From the NCBI RefSeq assembly GCF_001612945.1, contig NZ_BDBK01000010.1, positions 62,001-126,000 on the forward strand: DNA of 64,000 nt, given 5' to 3'. The notes under the pieces were generated by a model that did no database searches, was not told the origin of the DNA, and saw only the letters and a program-made list of their open reading frames with translations. A program made the translations under genes and the position numbers. Origin of the DNA: Nocardia inohanensis NBRC 100128. GTDB lineage: Bacteria > Actinomycetota > Actinomycetes > Mycobacteriales > Mycobacteriaceae. Within the stretch, counting starts at the first letter, position 1, and each line of letters begins with the position of its first letter. Positions 34,643 to 43,788 of the stretch are shown here, piece by piece.

Positions 34643-35977
34643 GTGGAACGCAAACCGCCGAGGCCGCGCCGGATAAACGAAGAAGGCACCTCCTCCTCAC
34701 ACGAGGTCTACCTACCCACCGGCGCACTCTCCCCGAATCGGCAGACGCGCGATCCGCTTCCGGACACCCTCCTGAAGCGGGTCAAGCAGTTCTCCGGTCG
34801 CCTGTCGACCGAGGCCGTGTCGTCGATGCAGGATCGGTTGCCGTTCTTCGCCAATCTGGACGCCGCCCAGCGCGCCGGCGTCCAGATGCTGGTGCAGACG
34901 GCGGTGGTCAACTTCCTCGAGTGGTTGCAGGACCCGGAGAGCGATATCAGGTTCAGCCTGGACGCTTTCCAGGTCATCCCCGACGATCTGGCGCGGCGGC
35001 TCACGCTGCGCCAGACCGTCGATATGGTCCGCGTGGCCATGGAGTTCTTCGAACAGTGGCTGCCGGCGCTGGCCCGCAACGACCGGCAGCTGGTGGCGCT
35101 CACCGAGGCGGTGCTGCGCTACGGGCGCGAGCTCGGTTTCGCGGCCGCCTCGGTGTACGCCAGCGCCGCCGAATCCCGCGGCGCCTGGGATACCCGCCTG
35201 GAAGCCCTGGTCGTCGATGCCGTCGTACGCGGCGACACCGGCCCCGAAATGCTTTCCCGCGCCGCCACTCTCAACTGGGATGCCACCGCCCCCGCCACGG
35301 TCCTGGTCGGCACGCCCCCGAAAGACCAAGTGGCCGTCGGCAGTTCCGTGCACAGCGTCGCCGCCCGCCACGGCCGCAATGCCCTCGCGGTGGTCCAGGG
35401 TTCGCGCCTGGTGATGGTCGTCAGCGGCCATCTGGGCGATCCCTTATATCCCTCGCCGTTCCTGGCCGATCTGCTCGCCGAGGTCTTCTCCGATGGCCCC
35501 GTAGTAATAGGCCCGACCATGCGCACGCTCTCCGCGGCCCACCACAGTTCGGTGGAGGCGATGGCCGGTATGGAGGCGGTGGTCGGCTGGCGGGGCGCGC
35601 CACGCCCGGTGCATGCCACCGAACTGCTGCCGGAGCGGGCACTACTCGGAGACCGTGCCGCCGTGGAGGCCCTCAACGAACATCTCGTGCTACCGTTGGC
35701 CGCCGCGAGCGCCGACCTGTCGGACACCCTCGACGCCTATCTCGATTGCGGCGGAGCCGTCGAGACCTGCGCCCGCCTGCTGTTCGTTCATCCAAATACG
35801 GTCCGCTATCGGCTGAAGAAAATCGCCGACATCACGGGCCGGGATCCGATGAATCCGCGCGATGCCTACGTGTTACGTATCGCTGCCACAGTAGGTCGGC
35901 TGACTCGAACTCGTAACGAATCACCCTCACCAGCCACAGATGTGACTCCCGTCACAGAACCCCATGATGGCATGTAA
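34643..35977 (+). CDS. mabR: PucR-family regulator, MabR-like (FAS-II control)
   Basis: 444 residues from GTG at 34643, 15 bp after aceE. The C-terminus (about residues 365-410) carries the PucR HTH (L-D-A-Y-L-D-C-G-G-A-V-E-T-C-A-R-L-L-F-V-H-P-N-T-V-R-Y-R-L-K-K-I). A central GGDEF-like/ligand region precedes it. The position just upstream of fabD matches Rv2242, known as MabR, which binds the fasII promoter in mycobacteria and responds to long-chain acyl-CoA. A perfect dyad in front of fabD (36019-36039) is the best target here. The gene is also close to aceE and may be co-transcribed with it. Confidence 0.85.
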   Translation: MERKPPRPRRINEEGTSSSHEVYLPTGALSPNRQTRDPLPDTLLKRVKQFSGRLSTEAVSSMQDRLPFFANLDAAQRAGVQMLVQTAVVNFLEWLQDPESDIRFSLDAFQVIPDDLARRLTLRQTVDMVRVAMEFFEQWLPALARNDRQLVALTEAVLRYGRELGFAAASVYASAAESRGAWDTRLEALVVDAVVRGDTGPEMLSRAATLNWDATAPATVLVGTPPKDQVAVGSSVHSVAARHGRNALAVVQGSRLVMVVSGHLGDPLYPSPFLADLLAEVFSDGPVVIGPTMRTLSAAHHSSVEAMAGMEAVVGWRGAPRPVHATELLPERALLGDRAAVEALNEHLVLPLAAASADLSDTLDAYLDCGGAVETCARLLFVHPNTVRYRLKKIADITGRDPMNPRDAYVLRIAATVGRLTRTRNESPSPATDVTPVTEPHDGM

Positions 35978-36018
35978 CGCGAATAGCCAATCGGGCGATC
36001 CGGACGACCCACTAGGTC

Positions 36019-36039
36019 TTTTGTGGACACCTCACAAAA
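36019..36039. promoter_or_regulatory. Perfect inverted repeat before fabD, candidate MabR-like operator
   Basis: TTTTGTG (36019-36025), a 7-bp spacer GACACCT and CACAAAA (36033-36039): perfect 7-bp arms. It lies 66 bp before the GTG of fabD and 42 bp after the mabR stop; it is the only strong dyad in this 127-bp gap. Confidence 0.7.
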
Positions 36040-36104
36040 CTGCCACCGAAGCTTCATTCGCGCCGACATCTTCCGAGAGCCGCCTCACAGTGTTTTCTTA
36101 AGGC

Positions 36105-37019
36105 GTGATCGCATTGCTCGCCCCCGGACAGGGCTCCCAGACACCCGGCATGCTCACCCCTTGGCTCGAACTTCCCGGTGCGGTCGACCGCATCGAGTTG
36201 TGGTCGAAGGCCTCGGGGTTGGACCTGCTGCGGCTGGGCACGACTGCGACCGCTGAAGAGATCGTCGATACCGCGGTCACTCAGCCGCTCGTCGTCGCTG
36301 CCGCACTGCTTGCTTTCGCGGAAATCCCCCAGGATTCACTTCCCGCGGATACCATCGTCGCCGGACACTCGGTCGGCGAATTCGCCGCCGCTGCCGTCGC
36401 CGGAGTCATCTCCGCCGACGACGCGGTGGCACTGGCCGCCATCCGCGGAGCGGAGATGGCCAAGGCTTGCGCACTCGAGCCGACCGGTATGTCCGCGCTG
36501 CTCGGCGGTGAGGAAGCCGCCGTGCTCGCCCGGCTCGAGGAACTCGGCCTGATCCCGGCCAACCGCAACGCGGTCGGCCAGATCGTGGCAGCGGGTAAGC
36601 TCGAGGCGCTCGAAGCCCTCGCGGCCAACCCGCCCGAAAAGGCGCGCGTGCGCGCCCTGCCGGTCGCCGGCGCCTTCCACACCGCGTTCATGGCACCCGC
36701 CCAGGACGCCGTGGCCGAGGCTATTTCCAAGATCGTGCCCAGCGCACCGACGCGCACCCTGCTGTCGAACTTCGACGGTCAGCCGGTCGCGTCGGCCCAG
36801 GATGCGATCGATAAGCTCGCGGCCCAGGTCACCCGCCCCGTGCGGTGGGACCTGTGCACCGAAACCGTCCGTGCGGCAGGCGTTTCCGCGGTGGCAGAGT
36901 TGCCGCCGGCGGGCACCCTGGTCGGCATCGCCAAGCGGGAGCTCAAGGGCACCCCGAATCTGGCGCTGAAGACCCCCGCGGACCTCCCCGCGTTCGCCGA
37001 ACTCGTTTCGGCGGGCTAG
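36105..37019 (+). CDS. fabD: Malonyl-CoA:ACP transacylase
   Basis: 304 residues from GTG at 36105. First motif L-L-A-P-G-Q-G-S-Q near residue 4-12, nucleophile elbow G-H-S-V-G-E near 88-93 (Ser 90), catalytic Arg near 115 and His in G-A-F-H-T near 190. It transfers malonyl from CoA to AcpM to feed KasA. Same order and strand as acpM and kasA, gap to acpM 106 bp. The upstream dyad is the likely control site. Confidence 0.95.
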   Translation: MIALLAPGQGSQTPGMLTPWLELPGAVDRIELWSKASGLDLLRLGTTATAEEIVDTAVTQPLVVAAALLAFAEIPQDSLPADTIVAGHSVGEFAAAAVAGVISADDAVALAAIRGAEMAKACALEPTGMSALLGGEEAAVLARLEELGLIPANRNAVGQIVAAGKLEALEALAANPPEKARVRALPVAGAFHTAFMAPAQDAVAEAISKIVPSAPTRTLLSNFDGQPVASAQDAIDKLAAQVTRPVRWDLCTETVRAAGVSAVAELPPAGTLVGIAKRELKGTPNLALKTPADLPAFAELVSAG

Positions 37020-37125
37020 CTTGGCTCGCGGTCCTGCTTCCCCTCAACGGCGTGGGGAGCGTCCGGACCGCAACTGCAATACAACAACAAATCCGACCCA
37101 CAACAGCTAGAAGGGAGCCACTGAA

Positions 37126-37428
37126 GTGGCCGCTTTGACCCAGGAACAGATCGTCGAAGAGCTTGGCAAGATCATCGAAGAGGTGACCGGCATCGAGCCC
37201 TCCGAGGTCACCATCGAGAAGTCCTTCGTCGACGACCTGGACATCGATTCGCTGTCGATGGTCGAGATCGCCGTTCAGACCGAGGACAAGTACGGCGTCA
37301 AGATCCCGGATGAGGATCTGGCCAGCCTGAAGACCGTCGGCGACGCCGTGTCGTACATCCAGAAGCTCGAGGCCGAGAACTCCGACGCGGCCGCCGAGCT
37401 GAAGAGCAAGTTCGGCGCGGGCGAGTAG
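37126..37428 (+). CDS. acpM: Meromycolate acyl carrier protein
   Basis: 100 residues from GTG at 37126, after AGAAGGGAG. The phosphopantetheine site is D-I-D-S-L-S, with Ser42. The protein is acidic. The C-terminal extension after the core helix bundle (K-L-E-A-E-N-S-D-A-A-A-E-L-K-S-K-F-G-A-G-E) is about 20 residues, shorter than the 35 or so of mycobacterial AcpM. It carries growing acyl chains in the FAS-II cycle. The next gene starts 8 bp downstream. Confidence 0.95.
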   Translation: MAALTQEQIVEELGKIIEEVTGIEPSEVTIEKSFVDDLDIDSLSMVEIAVQTEDKYGVKIPDEDLASLKTVGDAVSYIQKLEAENSDAAAELKSKFGAGE

Positions 37429-37436
37429 GACCCACC

Positions 37437-38687
37437 GTGACCACTCCTTCCACATTGAATGGGAACTTCCCCAACGTCGTCGTAACCAGCATGGCGGCGA
37501 CCACGTCGATCGCCGGTGACGTCGATGCGACGTGGAAGGGCCTCCTCAACGGTGAGAGCGGCATCGACACTCTCGAGGACGACTTCGTCACCGAGTACGA
37601 CCTTCCGGTCCGCATCGGCGGTCACCTGAAGGTGCGTCCCGACACGCTGCTGAGCCGGGTCGAGGCCCGGCGCATGGCGTACGTCGAACAGCTGGCCATG
37701 GTGCTCGGCCGCGAGGTGTGGAAGAACGCCGGTACCCCGGAGGTCGACCCGCTGCGGCTGGGTGTGGCAATCGGTACCGGCCTCGGTGGCGGCGACGCCC
37801 TCATCGATTCGGTCGACAAGCTGAAGAACGGCGGCTACCGCAAGATCTCGCCGCTGGCCGTTCAGATGGTCATGCCGAACGGTCCTTCCGCTGTCGTCGG
37901 TCTCGAATTGCAGGCGCGCGCAGGCGTTATCACCCCCGTCTCGGCGTGTTCGTCGGGCTCGGAGGCGATCGCCAACGCGTGGCGCATGATCGCCATGGGT
38001 GACGCCGACATCATGGTCACCGGCGGTGTCGAGGGCTTCATCGATGCGGTGCCGATCGCGGCGTTCTCCATGATGCGCGCCATGTCGACCCGCAACGACA
38101 ACCCGAAGGGCGCCTCGCGTCCGTTCGACAAGGACCGCGACGGCTTCGTCTTCGGCGAAGCGGGCGCGCTCATGGTCATCGAGACCGAGGAGCACGCCAA
38201 GGCTCGTGGCGCCACCATCCACGCCCGTTTGATGGGCGCGGGTATCACCTCCGACGGCTACCACCTGGTGGCGCCGGATCCGGAGGGCACGGGCGCCGGT
38301 CGTGCCATGTCCCGCGCGATGCAGACCGCAGGTCTGACCGCCAAGGACATCACGCACGTCAACGCTCACGCGACCGCCACCCCCATCGGCGACCTCGCGG
38401 AGAAGAACGCGATTCACAAGGCCGGCGTCAGCCACGCCTCGGTGTACGCGCCCAAGTCCGCCCTGGGCCACTCGATCGGCGCCGTCGGCGCGCTCGAGTC
38501 GGTGCTCACGGTCCTCAGCATCCGGGACGGCATCGTCCCGCCGACGCTGAACCTGGAGAACCAGGATCCGGAGATCGACCTGGATGTCGTGCACGGCGAG
38601 GCTCGCCGTCAGGACATCGAGTACGCGATCAACAACTCCTTCGGTTTCGGTGGGCACAATGTCGCGCTCGCCTTCGGCCGGTACTGA
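37437..38687 (+). CDS. kasA: Beta-ketoacyl-ACP synthase (KasA type)
   Basis: 416 residues from GTG at 37437, 8 bp after acpM. Nucleophile Cys171 in V-S-A-C-S-S-G, His in N-A-H-A-T-A-T-P-I-G-D near 311 and Lys/His in K-S-A-L-G-H-S-I-G-A near 340-349. Size and motifs match mycobacterial KasA (416). It condenses acyl-AcpM with malonyl-AcpM to extend meromycolate chains. Only one ketosynthase gene is present; mycobacteria have kasB after it. Confidence 0.95.
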   Translation: MTTPSTLNGNFPNVVVTSMAATTSIAGDVDATWKGLLNGESGIDTLEDDFVTEYDLPVRIGGHLKVRPDTLLSRVEARRMAYVEQLAMVLGREVWKNAGTPEVDPLRLGVAIGTGLGGGDALIDSVDKLKNGGYRKISPLAVQMVMPNGPSAVVGLELQARAGVITPVSACSSGSEAIANAWRMIAMGDADIMVTGGVEGFIDAVPIAAFSMMRAMSTRNDNPKGASRPFDKDRDGFVFGEAGALMVIETEEHAKARGATIHARLMGAGITSDGYHLVAPDPEGTGAGRAMSRAMQTAGLTAKDITHVNAHATATPIGDLAEKNAIHKAGVSHASVYAPKSALGHSIGAVGALESVLTVLSIRDGIVPPTLNLENQDPEIDLDVVHGEARRQDIEYAINNSFGFGGHNVALAFGRY

Positions 38688-38739
38688 CGCGCATCTCTAG
38701 AAAACCGCGCAGTTCTAGAACCGGTCAGTAGACAAGCGG

Positions 38740-38788
38740 TCCCGGCGGGGATCTGGATGGCGATCCCGCACCCAGATCCCCGCCGGGA
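38740..38788 (+). promoter_or_regulatory. Perfect 17-bp hairpin between kasA and accD6
   Basis: Arms 38740-38756 (TCCCGGCGGGGATCTGG) and 38772-38788 pair at all 17 positions around a 15-nt loop. A U-poor tail (ACTTCGACATTTTC) follows. Two copies of TCTAGAA lie upstream (38696-38702 and 38714-38720). The structure lies 62 bp before the accD6 start; it could be a partial terminator, an RNA processing site or a regulator-binding structure. Confidence 0.75.
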
Positions 38789-38849
38789 CTTCGACATTTT
38801 CGCAGCCGCTCTCAGCGACCGCACTTCCCTTTTCACAGGAGAGTTCGCG

Positions 38850-40280
38850 ATGACCATAATGGCTCCCGCTCACGCTGATACCAACACCGATCCCCGTGAT
38901 CCGATGGGGCGTTTGCAGCGCTTCTTCGACCCCGGCACCGTGCTGCCGCTGCATCCGCGCGACAAGTCCGGCGTGCTGGCCGCGATCGGTGAGGTCGATG
39001 GTGTGCGCACCGTGGCCTACTGCTCCGATGCCACCGTCATGGGCGGCGCCATGGGCGTCGAGGGTTGCAAGCACATCGTCGATGCGATCGATACCGCCAT
39101 CGACTCCAAGATTCCCGTTGTCGGCCTGTGGCATTCGGGCGGCGCCCGGCTCGCCGAGGGCGTCGAGGCCCTGCACGCCGTCGGACTGGTCTTCGAGGCC
39201 ATGGTCCGCGCGTCCGGCCAGGTCCCCCAGATTTCCGTGGTGCTCGGCTTCGCCGCCGGCGGCGCCGCCTACGGTCCCGCGCTGACCGATATCGTGATCA
39301 TGGCTCCCGAGGGGCGCGTCTTCGTGACCGGCCCGGACATCGTCAAGACGGTGACCGGCGAGAGCGTGGACATGGCGACCCTGGGCGGCCCGATCACGCA
39401 CGGTAAGAAGTCCGGCGTCTGCCATATCGTCGCCGATGACGAGCAGGACGCCATGCATCGCGCCCGCCGCCTGGTCTCGATGTTCGCCGAACAGGGCGAG
39501 TTCGACCTGGCCGCCGCCGCGCACGGCGATGTCGATCTCAAGGCCATGATGCCGGAGTCGGCCAAGCGCGCCTACGACGTCAAGCCGATCATCAACGAGC
39601 TGCTCGACAATGTCGACGGCGAAAGCTCTTTCGAGGAGCTCCAGGGTGGATACGCCCGTTCGATGGTCGTCGGCCTCGGCCGCCTCGGCGGTCGCACCGT
39701 CGGCGTGCTGGCCAACAACCCGATTCGCCTGGGCGGCTGCCTGAACTCCGAAAGCGCCGAGAAGGCTTCGCGTTTCGTGCGGCTGTGCAATGCCTTCGGT
39801 ATTCCGCTGATCGTGGTCACCGACGTCCCGGGCTACCTGCCGGGCGTCTCGCAGGAGTTCGATGGCGTGGTGCGGCGTGGCGCGAAGCTGCTGCACGCCT
39901 TCGCCGAAGCCCGCGTCCCGCGCGTCACGCTGGTGACCCGCAAGATCTACGGCGGCGCCTACATCGCCATGAACGCCCGTTCGCTCGGCGCCACCGCGGT
40001 TTACGCGTGGCCGGGGTCGGAGGTCGCGGTCATGGGCGCCAAGGCCGCGGTCGGCATCCTGCACAAGAAGGCGCTGGCGGCCGCTCCGGAGGAGGAGCGC
40101 GAGGCCATGCTCGAGCGTCTCACCGCCGAGCACGAGGCCATCGCCGGTGGTGTGCAGCGGGCCATCGACATCGGGGTGGTGGACGCGGTCATCGATCCGG
40201 CCAAGACCCGCTCCACCATTGCCTCCGCACTGGCCGCCGCGCCTTCGCGGGCGCAGCACAACAAGAACATTCCGCTGTAA
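38850..40280 (+). CDS. accD6: Acyl-CoA carboxylase beta subunit
   Basis: 476 residues from ATG at 38850, with AGGAGA at 38837-38842; the upstream ORF start at 38757 would run inside the hairpin and is rejected. G-G-G-A/A-R-L-A-E-G (H-S-G-G-A-R-L-A-E-G) near residue 97 and the second oxyanion region (G-G-A-Y-I-A-M) near 370, with A-V-M-G-A-K-A-A-V near 393. Length fits AccD6 (about 473). It transfers a carboxyl group from biotinyl AccA3 to acetyl-CoA to make malonyl-CoA for FAS-II. Terminator follows at 40302. Confidence 0.95.
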   Translation: MTIMAPAHADTNTDPRDPMGRLQRFFDPGTVLPLHPRDKSGVLAAIGEVDGVRTVAYCSDATVMGGAMGVEGCKHIVDAIDTAIDSKIPVVGLWHSGGARLAEGVEALHAVGLVFEAMVRASGQVPQISVVLGFAAGGAAYGPALTDIVIMAPEGRVFVTGPDIVKTVTGESVDMATLGGPITHGKKSGVCHIVADDEQDAMHRARRLVSMFAEQGEFDLAAAAHGDVDLKAMMPESAKRAYDVKPIINELLDNVDGESSFEELQGGYARSMVVGLGRLGGRTVGVLANNPIRLGGCLNSESAEKASRFVRLCNAFGIPLIVVTDVPGYLPGVSQEFDGVVRRGAKLLHAFAEARVPRVTLVTRKIYGGAYIAMNARSLGATAVYAWPGSEVAVMGAKAAVGILHKKALAAAPEEEREAMLERLTAEHEAIAGGVQRAIDIGVVDAVIDPAKTRSTIASALAAAPSRAQHNKNIPL

Positions 40281-40582
40281 GCCGCTGTAGCGCAATGCAA
40301 TAAAGGGCCGCCTCATCCGAGGCGGCCCTTTCGCTTCCGGAAGCGCACTGCGATCGGGGCGCGCTTTGCGGGCGGGGTACGCCACGCCGTCGTTCCACCG
40401 CGGCGGCGCCTTCACCGCTCCCGGCAGGGTTCGCGGCGTAGTCACCGATGCCGAGCCGCCCGCATGCGACAAGCCGGTGCCGCCGCGAGCGGCGTCTGCC
40501 GCGCGCTTGCGATCACGCGATCAGCCGGGGCGCATCGGTGCGGCACCGGGCCGGCGGCGAGATCATCGGTATGGTCGGGTGA
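40281..40582. other. 302-bp intergenic region after accD6
   Basis: Contains the terminator at 40302-40331. The rest is GC-rich with no dyad, repeat or ORF I trust. A short in-frame open stretch reading up to 40710 is an overlapping shadow. The promoter of the penicillin-binding-protein gene must lie near 40540-40580, but I cannot point to a consensus. Confidence 0.55.
40302..40331 (+). terminator. Intrinsic terminator of the FAS-II operon
   Basis: AAAGGGCCGCCTC (40302-40314) and GAGGCGGCCCTTT (40319-40331) pair at all 13 positions with a 4-nt ATCC loop. The run of three T at the end of the stem and a following TTCC suit termination 22 bp after the accD6 stop. Confidence 0.88.
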
Positions 40583-42346
40583 GTGCGTACTCCCACCAGG
40601 ATTCTCACCTTGCTCGCGGTACCCGTGCTGGCCGTGGCGGGCTGCTCGTCGGGGCCGGACCAGCCGAAATCGGTGGCGGAGCGGTTCGCCGAGGCGCTGA
40701 CCGCCGATGATGTGTCGGCCGCGGCGGCATTGACCGATGATCCGAAGTCGGCGGCCGATGCGCTCGCGCCGTTGTACGACGGGCTCGGTAAGCAGGTGAA
40801 GTTCGAGGTTCGCGAATCCAAGAAGGACGGCGGGGACGGGACTTTCACCCTCGCCGCCACTTGGAAGCTGGGGCAGGACGGCAAGAACGAGTGGACCTAC
40901 ACCACTTCCGGCACCGCCAAGGATGCCGACGGGTGGAAGGTGCATTGGAATCCGGCGACGGTCGCGCCGGGGCTGGATCAAGGGCCGCTGAGTTACGGTG
41001 CGGCGTACGCGAAACCCGCGCGGATTCTCGATTCCGGCGGCGGGGAATTGATGACGCAGCAGGTGGTCACGCTGGTGAATCTGGCTCCGGGAGCCGATAC
41101 CGGGGCGGCGGCAGCGCTGCTGGGTCCGGTGTCGCCGGGCATCACCGCCGACTCCCTGGCTTCGGATCTGGCTGGGGCGCAGGGCAAGACGGTTACCGCG
41201 ATAACGCTGCGGGAATCCGATATAGCGCCGATCGAACAACAGCTGGCGGCGGTGCCGGGCGTCACGCTGTCGAAGCAGACGCGCTTGCTCACCAACGATC
41301 GGGCACTGGCCTCGCCGACGCTGTCGGGGCTGGCGGAGCTATGGCAGCAGCAGGCGGACGCCGCGGCCGGTTGGGCGGTGCGGGCCACCACGACCAACGG
41401 CAGTACGGTGCGAGTCGCGGGCCAGGAGGCGAAGCCGACCGAGGATATCCGCAGCACCCTGGATATCGGCTGGCAGCGGGCAGCGGAGGCGGCGCTCGCG
41501 CCGATCGGGCAGGCCGCCGCGATCGTCGCATTGCAGCCCTCGACCGGGAATGTGCTTGCCATGGCCCAGAATTCGGCCGCTGACGCGCAGGGGCCGATCG
41601 CCTTGACCGGGTTGTATCCGCCCGGGTCGACCTTCAAGACGGTGACGGTGTCGGCGGCGCTGCAAGCCGGTCTGGTCACCCCCGACACCGTGGTGGCGTG
41701 CCCGGGCAGTGCGGATATCGAAGGCCGGCGGATCCCCAACGACAACAACTTCGACCTCGGGAACGTCCCGCTGCACGCCGCGTTCGCCAAGTCCTGCAAC
41801 ACCACCATGGGCAAGCTGGCGGTGCAGCTCCCGGCCGATGGATTGACCGATGCCGGACTGCAACTCGGCCTCGGAATCGATTATGTGACACCGGGTTTGA
41901 CGACCGTCACCGGAAAGGTCCCGACCGCGGACACACCCGCCGCACGGGTCGAAGCGGGCATCGGGCAGGGCAAGGTGGTCGCGACCCCGTTCGGTATGGC
42001 GCTGGTGGCGGCCTCCATCGCACGCGGTTCGGTACCCGCCCCGGTGGTGGTGACCGGACAGCCCGGCAAGCCGGACCGCACTCCCCCGGCATTGCCCGCC
42101 GACATCCCCGCTCAGATCAAACCCATGATGCGCGAGACGATCACCGGCGGCACCGCCACCGCGCTCAACGACATCCCGGATCTGATGGGCAAGACCGGCA
42201 CCGCCGAGTACATCGACGACAAGCACGCGCACGGCTGGTTCGTCGGCATCTCCGGCGATCTGGCCTTCGCTGTATTCATCAGCGACGCGGGCAGTTCCGC
42301 CCCGGCGGTGGAGGCGGCGGGGCGGATGCTGCGCGCACCCCGCTGA
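40583..42346 (+). CDS. Lipoprotein penicillin-binding protein (transpeptidase)
   Basis: 587 residues from GTG at 40583. Signal peptide with lipobox V-A-G-C (Cys near 21) instead of a membrane anchor. Residues about 27-140 form a MecA_N/NTF2-like domain, followed by a pedestal and the transpeptidase: S-T-F-K (Ser-x-x-Lys, nucleophile near 349), S-C-N (near 403) and K-T-G (near 535). The order and lipobox match PBP-lipo (Rv2864c) type. It should cross-link peptidoglycan at the outer face of the membrane. It stands alone, after the FAS-II terminator. Confidence 0.9.
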   Translation: MRTPTRILTLLAVPVLAVAGCSSGPDQPKSVAERFAEALTADDVSAAAALTDDPKSAADALAPLYDGLGKQVKFEVRESKKDGGDGTFTLAATWKLGQDGKNEWTYTTSGTAKDADGWKVHWNPATVAPGLDQGPLSYGAAYAKPARILDSGGGELMTQQVVTLVNLAPGADTGAAAALLGPVSPGITADSLASDLAGAQGKTVTAITLRESDIAPIEQQLAAVPGVTLSKQTRLLTNDRALASPTLSGLAELWQQQADAAAGWAVRATTTNGSTVRVAGQEAKPTEDIRSTLDIGWQRAAEAALAPIGQAAAIVALQPSTGNVLAMAQNSAADAQGPIALTGLYPPGSTFKTVTVSAALQAGLVTPDTVVACPGSADIEGRRIPNDNNFDLGNVPLHAAFAKSCNTTMGKLAVQLPADGLTDAGLQLGLGIDYVTPGLTTVTGKVPTADTPAARVEAGIGQGKVVATPFGMALVAASIARGSVPAPVVVTGQPGKPDRTPPALPADIPAQIKPMMRETITGGTATALNDIPDLMGKTGTAEYIDDKHAHGWFVGISGDLAFAVFISDAGSSAPAVEAAGRMLRAPR

Positions 42347-42432
42347 CCAGGGCGATGGGATCATCGGATGATCTTGCAGGGCGGTAACGACGCGGACACC
42401 CCGGTGATACACCCCCTCCCTACCGTTCCGGC

Positions 42433-43788
42433 ATGTCGGATTTACTGGAGCAACCGGTCACGTCCGCACCGGACGCGCGCACGCCGTGGTACCGATCCCT
42501 GTTCACCCAATTGGTGGTGGCGGTGGTCGGCGGCATTCTCGTCGGCGCGCTCTGGCCGGAGTTCGGCGCGGATCTGAAACCGTTGGGCGACGGCTTCATC
42601 AAGCTGATCAAGATGGTGATCGCGCCCATCGTGTTCTGCACCGTGGTGCTGGGCATCGCGCACGTGGGGAATCTGAAGTCGGTGGGCCGGATCGGCGTGA
42701 AGGCGCTGATCTACTTCGAGGTGGTCACCACCTTCGCGCTGGCCTTCGGGCTGGTGGTGGGGAATCTGGTGAAGCCGGGGTCGGGTTTCAGCATCGACGC
42801 GGCGACCCTGGCGTCCGGCGCGGACCAGGTCGCGAAGAAGACCCAGAACGGGGAACTGCCGCACACCGTCGAGTTCCTGATGAACATCATCCCGACCTCG
42901 CTGATGTCGGCGTTCGCCGAGAACAAGCTGTTGCAGGTGCTGTTCATCGCGGTGCTGTTCGGGTTGGCGCTGGCCAAGTTCGGCGAGAACGGCCCGCCGG
43001 TGGTGCTGGAGCTCATCGATCACACCAGCCGGATCCTGTTCATCGTGATCGGCTGGATCATGCGGCTGGCGCCGCTCGGGGCGTTCGGCGCCATGGCCTA
43101 CATCATCGGGCAGTACGGGCTGAAAACCCTTGGCAGCTATGGCAAACTCATCGCCTGCTGCTATGGCGCGGCGTTGTTGTTCCTCCTGGTGCTGGCGGTC
43201 ATCACCCGGGTTTTCGCGGGGGTGAGCCTGTGGAAGTTCGTGCGCTACATCAAGGACGAGCTGTTCGTGGCGCTGGGCACCGCGTCGACCGAGGTGGTGT
43301 TGCCGCGCATCATGACCAAGCTGGTCGATGCGGGCGCGTCGCGGGCCACCACCGGATTGGTGGTGCCGACCGGCTATTCGTTCAACCTCGACGGCGCCAC
43401 CCTGTACCTGGCGATCTGCGTGCTGTTCCTGTCGCAGGCGGTCGGGGTGGATTTGAGCCTGGGCGAGCAGGTCACCGCGCTGCTGGTGCTGATGCTCACC
43501 TCGAAAGGCATGGCGGGAGTGCCGGGTTCGTCGTTCCTGGCGCTGTCGGCGACCATCAGCGCCATCGGGCACGGCTCGATTCCGGTTGCGGCCGTGGCGA
43601 TTCTGCTCGGCGCGGATCGGATCATGGATTCCATGCGGGTGACGGTGAACCTGCTCGGGAACTGTGTGGCGACCCTGGTGGTGGCCAATTGGGAGGGGCA
43701 GCTCGACCGGGATCGCCTGCGCAAGGTTCTGGCTGGCGAACCGGTCGAACCGTTGCTCGACCCCGATCCGATGGCGGCAGCCGGCTAG
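42433..43788 (+). CDS. dctA: C4-dicarboxylate/H+ (Na+) symporter
   Basis: 451 residues from ATG at 42433. The membrane protein shows the usual DAACS layout: eight hydrophobic segments and two hairpin loops. Key motif G-Y-S-F-N-L-D-G near residue 315 and a Ser-rich loop (I-I-P-T-S-L-M) near 155 define the substrate site. It takes up succinate, fumarate and malate. Its end is 4 bp inside the convergent oxidase gene. Confidence 0.93.
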   Translation: MSDLLEQPVTSAPDARTPWYRSLFTQLVVAVVGGILVGALWPEFGADLKPLGDGFIKLIKMVIAPIVFCTVVLGIAHVGNLKSVGRIGVKALIYFEVVTTFALAFGLVVGNLVKPGSGFSIDAATLASGADQVAKKTQNGELPHTVEFLMNIIPTSLMSAFAENKLLQVLFIAVLFGLALAKFGENGPPVVLELIDHTSRILFIVIGWIMRLAPLGAFGAMAYIIGQYGLKTLGSYGKLIACCYGAALLFLLVLAVITRVFAGVSLWKFVRYIKDELFVALGTASTEVVLPRIMTKLVDAGASRATTGLVVPTGYSFNLDGATLYLAICVLFLSQAVGVDLSLGEQVTALLVLMLTSKGMAGVPGSSFLALSATISAIGHGSIPVAAVAILLGADRIMDSMRVTVNLLGNCVATLVVANWEGQLDRDRLRKVLAGEPVEPLLDPDPMAAAG

